A stretch of DNA of 64,000 nucleotides from UBA6623 sp965217195 (GTDB taxonomy: Bacteria > Acidobacteriota > Terriglobia > Bryobacterales > UBA6623), in the NCBI GenBank assembly GCA_965217195.1, contig CBDCHL010000005.1:1054001-1118000 (forward strand), in the 5' to 3' direction. Each line of letters begins with the position of its first letter. Within the stretch, counting starts at the first letter, position 1. Both the position numbers and the translations under genes were made by a program. Of the stretch, positions 1 through 8,041 are shown in pieces. Under the pieces are notes generated by a model that had not been told where the DNA came from, ran no database searches, and saw only the letters and a program-made list of their open reading frames with translations.

Positions 1-255
1 CCAGGCGGCCCGGCGATGGAGATCGAGGCGGTCGGATTGACGGTAGAACTCGTCCCAGCCTAGTTCGAGCCATTGGAGACCTTCGTAGATGGAATCGAGA
101 GAGGTCTGCGTGTTCCGTTCGACGTCAGTATCGTCGATGCGGAGAACTACGACACCGCCCTGGTGGCGAGCATGAAGCCAATTGAAGATGAATGTTCGAG
201 CGCCCCCTATATGAAGGTAACCAGTGGGCGAGGGCGCAAAGCGGACGCGTGTCAT
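1..255 (-). CDS. gltX: glutamyl-tRNA synthetase, N-terminal part (cut by window edge)
   Basis: Reading the minus strand from the ATG at 255 gives 85 uninterrupted codons to base 1. The product begins MTRVRFAPSPTGYLHIGGAR, with the class I synthetase signature in its Glu-tRNA synthetase form (PSPTGYLHIGGAR, equivalent to HIGH), followed by VLRIDDTDVERN and then GLQWLELGWDEFYRQS. These are the standard N-terminal blocks of GltX, which charges tRNA-Glu (or tRNA-Gln/Glu in non-discriminating forms) in the cytoplasm. The C-terminal half, including the anticodon-binding domain, lies outside the window, so integrity cannot be judged. Versus the usual family sequence, the segment after the first helix is slightly unusual (QGGVVVLRI instead of GGTFVLRI). 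It could be a second, diverged gltX copy. Family identity is clear. Confidence 0.9.
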   Translation of the reverse strand, partial: MTRVRFAPSPTGYLHIGGARTFIFNWLHARHQGGVVVLRIDDTDVERNTQTSLDSIYEGLQWLELGWDEFYRQSDRLDLHRRAAW

Positions 256-520
256 GCTCAGAATATTAAAGAATAGCTCACGGAAGCCGATCAGGACGAA
301 GCGAGCGCTTACCGGGCGGTTGAGTTCCGAGTCGCACGTCGCAAGCTGTGGCACGAGAACGACTTCCACTCCCGGAGAAAGAACAATACCGGCCCCAAAC
401 GTCGATTGGGAACCAGAAGTCCCGTTGTGTCTCCGATAAAGGTTAGCACCGAGAAACGCCCTTCCGGCCGCGCATCAGCACGCGACCTTCAGCACTGGGC
501 CGCGGCGAACGCTGCCAGTT
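256..520. other. non-coding stretch upstream of gltX
   Basis: No convincing gene, RNA or repeat seen. The short open frames here show no recognisable protein family. It presumably contains the gltX promoter, but no clear -35/-10 pair stands out. Confidence 0.4.
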
Positions 521-522
521 CG

Positions 523-741
523 ACTTCAATTTCGCGCAGCATCGACGTCGGCGAGAGATCCGTACGCCTTGTATTCGGGGTTATGCGCGTGACAGTTGGC
601 ATGATCGTGGAAGCGCTTGCTGCCGGCCGGACAATCGAGCCGTTGCTCTTCGATTTCCCCTATCTGGAAGAGGAGGACATTCGCGAGGCGCTCGCCTTCG
701 CCCGCCTTGCTCCGGGACACGAAATTCGCCTGGCGAGTTGA
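523..741 (+). pseudogene. DUF433 (VapB-like antitoxin) remnant, frameshifted
   Basis: The reading frame ending at 741 encodes MRVTVGMIVEALAAG, then FPYLEEEDIREALAFAR, the core and C-terminus of the small DUF433 family (antitoxin-like DNA-binding proteins). The family normally has a CIRGMRVTVG junction. Here CIRG is encoded at about 572-583, but one base out of frame with MRVTVG, as if a single T had been inserted just before the ATG at 585. The N-terminal half is therefore broken or poorly preserved. DUF433 genes are often followed by a DUF5615 PIN-like toxin; none is recognisable downstream, so this looks like a decayed toxin-antitoxin half. The frameshift call is from reading the frames; the functional statement is family knowledge. 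Confidence 0.6.
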
Positions 742-994
742 TTGCTAAAGAGACCTCGCCAAAGGCGCCATCGTATCGCTCGACTGGTCGGGTCGGCCAC
801 GCGCCCGAGTACTGCCGCTTGCATAGATCCCTAGAAACGCTCTTCTGTCCGCCCACAGCCCGGATCGTCGGCGATCCGGAAGTAATCCACTTTGACGGTT
901 TGTCGGCAAACCGTACAGGTGGTTCGGTCCACCAGCAGGTCTGAGACAACGTGGGCTGACGGCTAGATAGGGACTAGCTCGGTCGTTGGGCGGG

Positions 995-1130
995 AGGCAT
1001 TCCTTCGCCACGCATCTACTGGAAGCGGGAACGGACCTGCGCACCATCCAGGGATGGCTTCCACCATGCGCCGGTCTTCTCGAGGCATCTGATCGACGTT
1101 GAGTTGGATGCCCTTTCCCACTACGACGCG
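995..1130 (+). pseudogene. tyrosine recombinase/integrase fragment
   Basis: Starting at 995 the translation reads RHSFATHLLEAGTDLRTIQ, the conserved box II segment of tyrosine recombinases, containing the H-x-x-R-like His and the LL..G.dlr.iQ block. The frame is then lost; a short SRHLI-like string appears one frame over near 1078-1092, as in the C-terminus of such integrases. No catalytic domain upstream and no tyrosine nucleophile can be read. This is a decayed scrap of an integrase, consistent with the other mobile-element debris between 0.5 and 3.6 kb. Confidence 0.65.
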
Positions 1131-1527
1131 TATAGGCTTCCTTTCGATTGCAATTACCGCGGGTAGTGACTGGTCATCTCGGGCTTGCCGCCTTTTCCGA
1201 GACCAGCTAGGGACCGCCCTGGCTTGCGCTTCGTGGCTCTTTCATGATTTGATTATATCCGAATAAACGGCATATCCAAACACGAATACTGGTTGACATA
1301 TACAAACACACAATATCTGATGGGTATTTGGCGGCAGTCGGCTACGTCCGAGCCAGTACTGAGAAGCAGCCAGGTCACGAAGGATCTCTTTGAAGAGTAC
1401 GCCCGGAAGAGAATCGAACGGGCGGCAGCGAAGGGAAAGACCATATGTGAGAGTACGATCAAGAGTGAGCGGAGCGCGTCGAGTGGCTGGTTAACTATGG
1501 GTACGACGGCGAAGCCGTGTCGTCACG
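1131..1527. other. non-coding/degenerate tract
   Basis: AT-richer than its surroundings. Short open frames occur but none matches a family I recognise. It sits between two mobile-element scraps and is best read as decayed insertion debris. Confidence 0.35.
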
Positions 1528-1735
1528 TTACACTGTGCTGAATGTTATCAGCGTGCGGCGGAACACGCAATCACAAGGCGAACTACCGCTTTGGATCAGT
1601 AGGTCTTTGATCGACCAAATGCGATCCGTAAGGCCGTTCTCCATCGCCGGTGTGACTCGAAGACTGCTGTGAACACGACAGAAATTGTAGTAGGCGAAGG
1701 GCAAGCACAGTACCGCGAGCGAGCGCAAGAATGCG
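1528..1735 (-). pseudogene. IS1-like transposase, C-terminal remnant
   Basis: The minus strand encodes AYYNFCRVHSSLRVTPAME, then GLTDRIWSI: the C-terminal block of IS1-type DDE transposases (the usual form is YYNFVRPHRSLRVTPAMEAGIT). Only about the last 60 residues remain. The catalytic D residues and the N-terminal zinc/HTH region are absent. No intact terminal inverted repeats were found. It is a truncated, inactive remnant. Confidence 0.7.
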
Positions 1736-1803
1736 CAAGGAATGGATATTCAATAACAGGCTAAGGAATCAATGGAGTACAAGGAAAATCAGGGACTTAA
1801 GTA

Positions 1804-1871
1804 TGGAGGCGCGGGTGGGAATCGAACCCACGAATAGAGGTTTTGCAGACCTTTGCCCTACCACTCTAAGC
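1804..1871 (-). tRNA. tRNA-Cys(GCA), 5' acceptor strand missing (partial or pseudo-tRNA)
   Basis: Read on the minus strand, bases 1871 to 1804 fold as a D arm (stem GCTT/GGGC), an anticodon arm with GCA at 1844-1846 (tRNA-Cys), a perfect T arm (GTGGG, TTCGATT loop, CCCAC), a 3' acceptor strand CCGCGCC, discriminator T and encoded CCA. The expected 5' acceptor strand would be GGCGCGG, but the bases just upstream (about 1872-1880) do not pair with the 3' strand. The gene thus looks cut off at about nucleotide 8. This pattern fits an integration-site copy (att half) next to a mobile element, or a decayed tRNA. It is unlikely to be a functional acceptor as it stands. Confidence 0.7.
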
Positions 1872-1930
1872 CCTCTGCAATCAGAACGATTCTCCCAAGT
1901 ATCCGGATTTCTGACAGGATTCTGGCAGCC

Positions 1931-2806
1931 ATGAAAACCGGCGAACGCTTTACCCCCATACCCGACTTCATCATGCGCCGGCGTGACCTCACGCACGGCG
2001 CTAAGTGCCTCTGGGGACGGCTGGATCGCTACGCGCAAAAAAATGGCAAGTGCTACCCGTCACTGCCTACGCTTGCGACCGAGTTGGGAACATCCATTGA
2101 CTCGGTGAGGCGCTTCATCGTACAGCTCAAGAACGCCGGTTTGATTCGCGTCGCCAAGGCAGGGCTCGGGCGCGGCAACAGCACAAATTACGTGCTGTGC
2201 GACACCCCGGAAAGGGTAGCAGAAACACCACCTTTTGAGGAGCCTGGAAAAGGTGGCAGAAACACCACCTTTTCGCGCTCAGAAAAAGGTAGCAAATCCG
2301 CCACGGAAAAGGTAGCAAGAGTGCGTTTGGAAAAGGTAGCAAATTCGCCCTCTAAAGAAACAATCGTCGGTCGGAAGAAACAAGAGAAGAGACAAGTAGA
2401 ACCGAACGTCAAAACCAACGGCAACTATCAAGCCACCGTGGCGGACGCTGAAGCCCTACGGCGGCTCATGTTCGAGCATACGCGGAAGACCGAGACAGTC
2501 GAGACTGCCCTTAGCTGGCTGCGCCCAGCGCGGCGGGCTGACGGCTGGGCAGACGTCAAGCAGCAGTTGCGCAGCAAGCTGACGAGCCACAAGCCCCGCT
2601 CGAATGCATGGTTCCGCACGGTCCTTGCCAACGAGTTCGGCTTGTCCCCGGATGATAGAGCGTCGCAGATACTCGGGTTCACCCAGCGATACCGTGAAGC
2701 CGTGAAGCTGAAAGACCCGCAGGAGCGAAACCTGGAGGCACAGCGTTGCATAGAAGAGGCGCAGGCGCACGGAATCACCCATACTGCCTTGGGCTTTCGT
2801 TGGTGA
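1931..2806 (+). CDS. replication-initiator-like helix-turn-helix protein with internal iterons
   Basis: A 291-residue protein if started at ATG 1931; a longer frame reaches back into the tRNA remnant and is unlikely to be translated from there. The N-terminal about 85 residues are a winged HTH of the HTH_36 type found in phage and plasmid replication proteins: LTHGAKCLWGRLDRYA, CYPSLPTLATELG, VRRFIVQLKNAGLI. A charged low-complexity middle follows, then an alpha-helical C-terminal domain (LSWLRPARRADGW to IEEAQAHGI). The middle is encoded by repeated DNA: GGAAAAGGTAGCA-like 13-mers read in different frames, and an inverted repeat (see the repeat entry). This resembles lambda O-type organisation, where the origin lies inside the initiator gene. 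No helicase or loader gene is adjacent. Function is inferred from domain and DNA architecture; the HTH call is firm. Confidence 0.7.
   Translation: MKTGERFTPIPDFIMRRRDLTHGAKCLWGRLDRYAQKNGKCYPSLPTLATELGTSIDSVRRFIVQLKNAGLIRVAKAGLGRGNSTNYVLCDTPERVAETPPFEEPGKGGRNTTFSRSEKGSKSATEKVARVRLEKVANSPSKETIVGRKKQEKRQVEPNVKTNGNYQATVADAEALRRLMFEHTRKTETVETALSWLRPARRADGWADVKQQLRSKLTSHKPRSNAWFRTVLANEFGLSPDDRASQILGFTQRYREAVKLKDPQERNLEAQRCIEEAQAHGITHTALGFRW
2209..2341 (+). repeat. iteron-like repeats inside the initiator gene (candidate origin)
   Basis: Five direct copies of a GGAAAAGGTAGCA-like 13-mer begin at 2209, 2246, 2282, 2305 and 2329. Two inverted copies (ACCACCTTTT) occur near 2227-2236 and 2264-2273. 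One direct copy and one inverted copy form a perfect 9-bp inverted repeat, AAAAGGTGG and CCACCTTTT, separated by 8 bases. Spacings of 37, 36, 23 and 24 are not all multiples of three, and the 13-mer is translated in two frames (EKVA versus GKGG or EKGS). The conservation is therefore at DNA rather than protein level. An initiator-binding origin is the simplest reading. Confidence 0.6.
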
Positions 2807-2860
2807 GAGCCGCGGCAATCACGGTCGCCGGGGGAGGTCGCGGAACTCTTCGTACCAGTT

Positions 2861-3211
2861 GTGGACGACGTGGATGGGCGGGAGGCTCCGAGCGAGGCCT
2901 CGGCAACGCATCAGGAGATCTTGAAGGGAATCGGCGGTACGCCGGAAGATCGCAGGCACGTCTTCGCTTTCTTCCGGTCGACGAAGGAAGGGGACGAGGA
3001 CACCGAACTCCGTGACCTGAAGGCGTCCCTCCGGGTGCAACTGGGGGAGAACGTCTTCGAATATGCTGCCGGCGACTTCGGGAAGCTTTGCAGGGATGTC
3101 GTCCAAAGGCCTCTGCTGCTCCGAAAAATGTCCAAAAATGTCCGGCGTTTGGAACGAGCAGTGCTCGTGGTGACTCCTTATAAGTCCCTAGAGATCAATA
3201 AGTTAGGTTAG
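2861..3211 (+). pseudogene. possible remnant of a DUF4062/NACHT-TPR-type protein
   Basis: The frame contains HVFAFFRSTKEG, then LRDLKASLRVQLGENVFEY and FGKLCRDVV. The order and spacing resemble the segment of large DUF4062 plus ATPase/TPR proteins that follows the N-terminal domain (AFFYFR, then a short LK..LR..G..V.EY, then the lG..V..Dl.ali helix). Only this segment is present, with no P-loop or TPR, and no good start or Shine-Dalgarno sequence, so it is at best a fragment. The match is from memory of the family pattern and is weak. The first bases overlap a copy of a dispersed repeat also seen near 22.2 and 23.8 kb. Confidence 0.35.
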
Positions 3212-3347
3212 TTGAGGCCTGCTTTCGTAGCGCGGAACTGGTTGCGTGCTCTGCGGTCAACGTTCGGCCTCCCTTTTTCGTCACGGAGACGGATTTACGG
3301 AACTGCTGAACCCCTATCCGGAAAGTGCGACTCCACGGGTCGGAATT

Positions 3348-3635
3348 ATGGAATTACTGAAGGAGTGGAAGATCTCCGGCGAACTATTCAGTATGAGCGA
3401 CACCACATTTGTTCCTGAGAAGACCACCCTGGTCCTTTCGAACCTCCACAACGCTTGGTTGGACGAGGTCTCGGTGGCCATGCGGCGGCGAACGGGAGCC
3501 ACTATTTCCAGAAGTTCCTTGGTCCGCGCCATGATCACGGCGATGAGTCAATCGTCCCTGAGTCTGTCAGCTTGTGACTCCGAACCTGCCATCCGCGACA
3601 GAATCCTCAAGCAGCTAAGTGGCGGCCGCAAGTAG
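3348..3635 (+). CDS. small protein with ribbon-helix-helix-like core
   Basis: From ATG 3348 the product is 95 residues; ATG 3393 would give 80. Neither has a strong ribosome binding site. The central part, KTTLVLSNLHNAWLDEVS then RRRTGATISRSSLVRAM, has the pattern of ribbon-helix-helix/CopG-like proteins: a beta strand with T-x-L, a helix with W-L-D, a turn, then an S-R-S-x-L-V-R-A helix. Such proteins are antitoxins, plasmid partition or transcription regulators. No toxin-like partner gene adjoins it. Location directly beside the initiator-like gene suggests it belonged to the same mobile element. Confidence 0.55.
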   Translation: MELLKEWKISGELFSMSDTTFVPEKTTLVLSNLHNAWLDEVSVAMRRRTGATISRSSLVRAMITAMSQSSLSLSACDSEPAIRDRILKQLSGGRK

Positions 3636-4195
3636 CGATGAGTCGCCGGCGGCGAGACAGATAGCCATAGCTCTGGGCTGGACTCCCCGCCAGAATCTTC
3701 CACTGCCTGCGTGCTCGAAGCGACAACTGTGAAACGGGTCGCAGCGACCAACGCCTGCGTTGCAGGACATGCCGGCATGCAACCGCCGTCCCGTTGCATG
3801 ACAAGAGGTCGCGTCAGCGTTTGGGTTTAGCTGCCACAACCAGTCCCTGCCCGCGATGGCGATGGCGCTCGCCCGCGAGCGCGGTTTCACGAGGTAGGAG
3901 CCGCGTGCCTTAGCCGCGCGAGCGCGGATCTGTGCGGGGGCTGCCGGGTGACCGGCATCCCTACCGCGGTCATTGATCCGCGAGCGAGTGCTTATCGAGT
4001 TCGTTCTTTTGGACTTGGTCCTGATCGCGGTCGTTGGGGGGGCTGGGGCCGGACTGCCGACAATCCACACACTGAAGCTGAGCGCCCTGCAGCCAATTTC
4101 GGGCGACGGGGCTGCGAACAATGAGAAAGTACCTTGTTGCAGCCGGCGACTTGAATTCGATAGTCTGACCGACTCCGCCGGATTCGGAAGTACGT
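3636..4195. other. intergenic region with a dispersed palindromic repeat
   Basis: No gene recognised. The interval 3880-3990 is rich in short GC palindromes. It includes TGCCGG-GTGA-CCGGCA, part of a 27-bp sequence (3942-3968) that recurs exactly, in reverse orientation, at 24904-24930. The promoter of the downstream hydantoinase operon should lie in the last 200 bases, but no clear consensus is visible. Confidence 0.4.
3942..3968 (+). repeat. 27-bp dispersed repeat, copy 1 (palindromic core)
   Basis: Exact reverse complement of 24904-24930. The core TGCCGGGTGACCGGCA is a 6-bp inverted repeat around a 4-base loop, as in REP-type elements. Confidence 0.75.
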
Positions 4196-6268
4196 ATGGG
4201 CGTTAGGGTAGCCATCGACATCGGAGGCGGCTTCGTCGACCTCGTTGCCCTCGATGAGGGGACCGGTCACACCTCGTGGTCAAAAACCAAAGTGACGCCC
4301 GATAATCTCGGGGACTGTGTCAAGGAGGTCTTCCAACTCAGCGGCGTCGATCCGGGTCTTGTCACCCAACTGCTTCACGGACAGACTCTCGTTATCAATT
4401 CGATCCTGCAGCGGCGCGGCGCGAAGGTCGGCCTCATCACAACCAAAGGCTTTCGCGACATCCTCGCAATCCAACGGTCGAACCGGAGAGATATTTTCAA
4501 TCTCCGTTATCTGAAACCGGAGCCGTTGGTTCCGCGCAAGCTGCGGATCGAAGTCGATGAGCGTACGATGGCCGACGGCCGGGTGCTCAGCGACGTTGCT
4601 CCGGCCGAGGTTCGCGAAGCCTGCCAAGAATTACTCGACCAAGGCGTCGAGAGCGTGGCGGTCTGTTTCATCAACAGCTACCGAAATCCCGCCAATGAAA
4701 TTCGCGCCCGGGAATTGATTCAGGGTTTCGGAGACACGCCGGAGGGTGGATCGAGGCTGCACGTTTGCGCCTCGAGTGAGGTATCCCGTGTGTGGCGGGA
4801 GTACGAGCGCACCAGCACCTGCGTGTTGAACGCGTACGTAATGCCGATGGTTGGTCGATACCTGGATCGGCTCGCTGGTGACTTTCACGCACTCGGCATG
4901 AAGGGCACGCTCTATATGATGCTGTCCGGCGGCGGTGTGGCATCCTTTGCCTATGCGGCACAAAATCCCATAGAAACCGTGGAGTCGGGTCCCGTGGCGG
5001 GAGCGATCGGTGCGTCGAAGCTCGGTGAGTTGACCGGGGACACGAATGTCATTGCGCTCGATGGCGGCAGCACCACGACGAAGGCAAGCCTGCTGGAAGG
5101 CCTGCAGCCGAAGTTCACCACTAGTTATGCCGTCGAACGGGATGAGTACCGGCCCGGCTATCCCATCACCGTCCCGGTTGTCGACATCACCGAGATCGGT
5201 AACGGAGGGGGCAGCATCGCTTGGATCGACGAAGCGGGCCGGCTCAAGGTCGGGCCTCTGAGCGCCGGCGCTGATCCCGGTCCGGCCTGCTATGGCTGGG
5301 GCGGAACCGAGCCCACCCTGACCGACGCCTACCTGCTGATCGGTTTCCTAAATCCAACGAACTTCTTGGGTGGGAAATTTCCAATCGATCCGGAGAAATC
5401 CAAGACCGCTATGGCGGTCCTCGCTCGCCGTTTCGAAATCACCCCTGAGGAAGCCGCCGCTGCTGTCGCTCGCGTGGGCAACAACAATGCCGCGCAGCTG
5501 TTGCGGCTCATCTCCGTTCAGCGCGGCTTCGATCCACGCGACTTCACCCTCGTCGCCTATGGCGGGTCAGGCCCGTTGATGGCGCCGTATTTAGCCGAAG
5601 AGTTGGAGATTTCGAAGGTCGTCATCCCGTCGATTCCCCCCGGTAACTTCTCGGCTTGGGGTTTGCTGATGAGTGACCTTAGGCACACCGTCGTCCAAAC
5701 TCTGGTCCACAGGCTTGATTCGGCGGACTGTGTCCCGGTACTCGGAGCTGCCTGCGCGGCGTTGGAAGACGAAATCCGCGAGATCTATCGACGGGAGGGC
5801 GTCACGACGGGAGTGCGGTTGGAGCGCACGGGTGACCTGCGCTATTGCGGCCAGGAGCACACGATCCCCGTCCCTTTGGGAGAGGGTGCTGTCGACACCG
5901 GAACCTTTAGCAGTTGGACCGAACGCTTCGCCGAGTCTCATCAGCGCGAATACGGCTTTGCCTTGCCCGACGCCGTGGAGGTCGTCAACTTGCGCTTCAG
6001 TGGGGTTGTGCATGTCGACAAGCCCTCACCACGGCCGCGCGAATCGCAGACTCGGGAATTGCGGGAGGCGCAGTCGGGCGAGCGTTGGGTTCATTGGATG
6101 GGCGAGGAAAAGCAGCGAACACCCATCTATCGCCGTGACCTGCTACCCAACGCGGCACAGCTCGACGGACCGGTGGTCATTGAGGAACCGTCCACAACAA
6201 CCATCGTTCCACGGGGTTTCCGGGCCGCCCTCGACGAGTGGGGCAATATCATCCTACGGAGGCGCTAG
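4196..6268 (+). CDS. hyuA: hydantoinase/5-oxoprolinase alpha subunit
   Basis: A 690-residue protein of the hydantoinase A/oxoprolinase family, the ATP-binding subunit that opens hydantoin-type or 5-oxoproline rings. The N-terminal Hydant_A_N domain carries the phosphate-1 motif DIGGGFVDLV (residues 8-17). The actin-like second domain has the phosphate-2 motif DGGSTTTK near residue 288. A Gly-rich segment, GGSGPLMAPYLAEELEI, precedes the C-terminal domain. Length is typical for the family (about 680-720). ATG 4196 is preceded by GGAAG about 9 bases upstream. It is followed by hyuB after one base, so the two are translated together as the usual heteromeric enzyme. Substrate (hydantoins, N-methylhydantoin, oxoproline or acetone carboxylase-like) cannot be read from sequence. 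The nearby racemase favours a hydantoin. Confidence 0.9.
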   Translation: MGVRVAIDIGGGFVDLVALDEGTGHTSWSKTKVTPDNLGDCVKEVFQLSGVDPGLVTQLLHGQTLVINSILQRRGAKVGLITTKGFRDILAIQRSNRRDIFNLRYLKPEPLVPRKLRIEVDERTMADGRVLSDVAPAEVREACQELLDQGVESVAVCFINSYRNPANEIRARELIQGFGDTPEGGSRLHVCASSEVSRVWREYERTSTCVLNAYVMPMVGRYLDRLAGDFHALGMKGTLYMMLSGGGVASFAYAAQNPIETVESGPVAGAIGASKLGELTGDTNVIALDGGSTTTKASLLEGLQPKFTTSYAVERDEYRPGYPITVPVVDITEIGNGGGSIAWIDEAGRLKVGPLSAGADPGPACYGWGGTEPTLTDAYLLIGFLNPTNFLGGKFPIDPEKSKTAMAVLARRFEITPEEAAAAVARVGNNNAAQLLRLISVQRGFDPRDFTLVAYGGSGPLMAPYLAEELEISKVVIPSIPPGNFSAWGLLMSDLRHTVVQTLVHRLDSADCVPVLGAACAALEDEIREIYRREGVTTGVRLERTGDLRYCGQEHTIPVPLGEGAVDTGTFSSWTERFAESHQREYGFALPDAVEVVNLRFSGVVHVDKPSPRPRESQTRELREAQSGERWVHWMGEEKQRTPIYRRDLLPNAAQLDGPVVIEEPSTTTIVPRGFRAALDEWGNIILRRR

Positions 6269-6269
6269 C

Positions 6270-8030
6270 ATGTCGTCGCACGGCCGTTCGGATCCATTCA
6301 CGCTCAACATCCTCCACAGCGCATTAATCTCGGCGAGCGAAGAGATGTTTACTGTCACCGCTCGAACCGCGAAAAGCCCGATTATCTACGATGTGCTGGA
6401 CTTTTCCACCGCTATCACGGACCCGCAGGGAGACGTCACCGCGCAAGCGCTCGCCGTCCCCGTCTTCGTCGGGATGCTCGACTTCAATGTCAAGGCGGTT
6501 CTGGCCAAGTACGGCAAGCAAGGTCTCGAGCCCGGCGACATCATTATCGTCAACGATCCCTACATCTCAGGCACCCACCTCAACGATGTCTGCGTCATCA
6601 TGCCCGTGTTTCACGAGGGTACTCTCGTGGCTTTCACCGCGAGCAAGGGCCATTGGAACGACGTCGGGGGAATGAGCTTCGGAAGCTGGGGACCGGGGCG
6701 AACCGAGATCTACCAGGAAGGTCTGCAAATCCCTCTCTGCAAGCTCTACGAGCGAGGGAAAGTCAACACGGCGGTGATCGACATCATCCGGATCAATTCC
6801 AGACTGCCGGATTCCTCGATCGGCGACTTGGAAGCGCAGATCGCCGGCTTACGGGTAGCCGACAAGCGCATTTGGGCCATCATCGACAAATACGGGCTCG
6901 AAACCTACTTCGACGCTGTCCGGCATATCATCGAAAGCGGAGAACAGATTGCCCGGAACCGCCTCAAAAACCTGCCCAAAGGCCGATTTCGAGGCGAAGA
7001 TTTTCTCGATGAAGGCGGCAGCGACGGCGGCCCCTTGCCGGTTCATGTGGACATCGAAATCACCGACGAGAAATTCAAGGTGGACTTCAGCGGCAACTCG
7101 CCGCAACTGCCGACTTCGTTGAACAACACGCTGCCGGGAACAGTCGCCGCCGTCAGGGTCGTGTACATGGCCCTCGTCGATCCTCATGCCCGATATAACC
7201 AAGGCCTGGTCTCGCGTTTGGAAGTTGTCGCGCCGGAGGGGAGCATTTTCAATGCTCTGCGGCCCGCACCGGTGTCGGTCTATTGGGAGGTCCTCACTTA
7301 CGCCGCCGACCTGGTATGGAAAGCTCTCGCGCCTGCCGTGAGTGATCGCCTGACGGCCGGTCACTTCTTGAGCGTCGTGGGCGAGATCGTCGCCGGCGTC
7401 AACGATCGAACAAACGAACCCTTTGCCCTCGTCGAGCCGAATCCGGGAGGCTGGGGTGCGGGGCCCGACCGCGACGGAGAGAGCGCCTTGGTCAGCTTCG
7501 CCGATGGGGAGACGTTCGCCTCCAGCGTTGAGGTTATTGAAAACCGCTACCCCATTCTTGTCGACCGCTACGCTCTCAACACCACGGAGGGGGCAGGCGC
7601 CGGGAAGTACCGCGGTGGATTCGGCATCGTCAAGGACTACCGTATTCTCAACAGTTCCGTTGAATTTACGACCGATATCAATCGCGCGGTCGTCCCGCCT
7701 TGGCCCATGGAAGGCGGCGGCCCTGGAACACTGAATGCCATCTGGATTGAGTCGGAAGGATCCCCGGCCGAGCGTGTGCGAAAAGCCTCGGCCCGACGGC
7801 TGAAACGAGACGACGTGATCAGCATTCGAACCGGCGGGGGAGCGGGTTGGGGCTCTCCGCTGGATCGAGACCCCGAACACGTGCTCGGGGACATCGACGA
7901 AGGGTTGCTTTCGGCGGAAGCCGCGGCCGACGTTTATGGAGTCGTCTTGAAACCGGGAACGGCTGAGATCGATGAATCAGCGACCGCGGAACGACGGCAA
8001 TCGATGCGACAAGACGAAGCGCCCCACTGA
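6270..8030 (+). CDS. hyuB: hydantoinase/5-oxoprolinase beta subunit
   Basis: Start chosen at ATG 6270, just after the hyuA stop, with GGAGG 7-8 bases upstream; a much longer open frame extends back inside hyuA but is a shadow there. The 586-residue product is a full-length hydantoinase B domain: an N-terminal segment with MFTVTARTAKSPII, VNDPYISGTHLNDV and SKGHWNDVGG, and the C-terminal Gly-rich tail GGGAGWGSPLDRDPE (near residue 521) that is diagnostic of the family. It pairs with HyuA to form the ATP-dependent ring-opening enzyme in the cytoplasm. The MFS transporter gene follows after 11 bases, so all three genes probably form one operon. Confidence 0.9.
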   Translation: MSSHGRSDPFTLNILHSALISASEEMFTVTARTAKSPIIYDVLDFSTAITDPQGDVTAQALAVPVFVGMLDFNVKAVLAKYGKQGLEPGDIIIVNDPYISGTHLNDVCVIMPVFHEGTLVAFTASKGHWNDVGGMSFGSWGPGRTEIYQEGLQIPLCKLYERGKVNTAVIDIIRINSRLPDSSIGDLEAQIAGLRVADKRIWAIIDKYGLETYFDAVRHIIESGEQIARNRLKNLPKGRFRGEDFLDEGGSDGGPLPVHVDIEITDEKFKVDFSGNSPQLPTSLNNTLPGTVAAVRVVYMALVDPHARYNQGLVSRLEVVAPEGSIFNALRPAPVSVYWEVLTYAADLVWKALAPAVSDRLTAGHFLSVVGEIVAGVNDRTNEPFALVEPNPGGWGAGPDRDGESALVSFADGETFASSVEVIENRYPILVDRYALNTTEGAGAGKYRGGFGIVKDYRILNSSVEFTTDINRAVVPPWPMEGGGPGTLNAIWIESEGSPAERVRKASARRLKRDDVISIRTGGGAGWGSPLDRDPEHVLGDIDEGLLSAEAAADVYGVVLKPGTAEIDESATAERRQSMRQDEAPH

Positions 8031-8041
8031 GACGGCAGACA

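Noticed and set aside
1731..1934. Open frame reading EARVGIEPTNRGFADLCPTTL
   Set aside because: It is the classic spurious translation of a tRNA gene (here the tRNA-Cys remnant).
2209..2341. CRISPR or simple protein repeat
   Set aside because: Spacing is irregular and the 13-mers are too short for CRISPR; changing reading frame argues against a protein-level repeat.
5673..6269. Long N-terminal extension of the hyuB frame
   Set aside because: It lies wholly inside hyuA in another frame; the ATG at 6270 with GGAGG is the family start.
6849..7880. 343-residue minus-strand frame in hyuB
   Set aside because: Shadow of a strongly conserved hydantoinase B gene.
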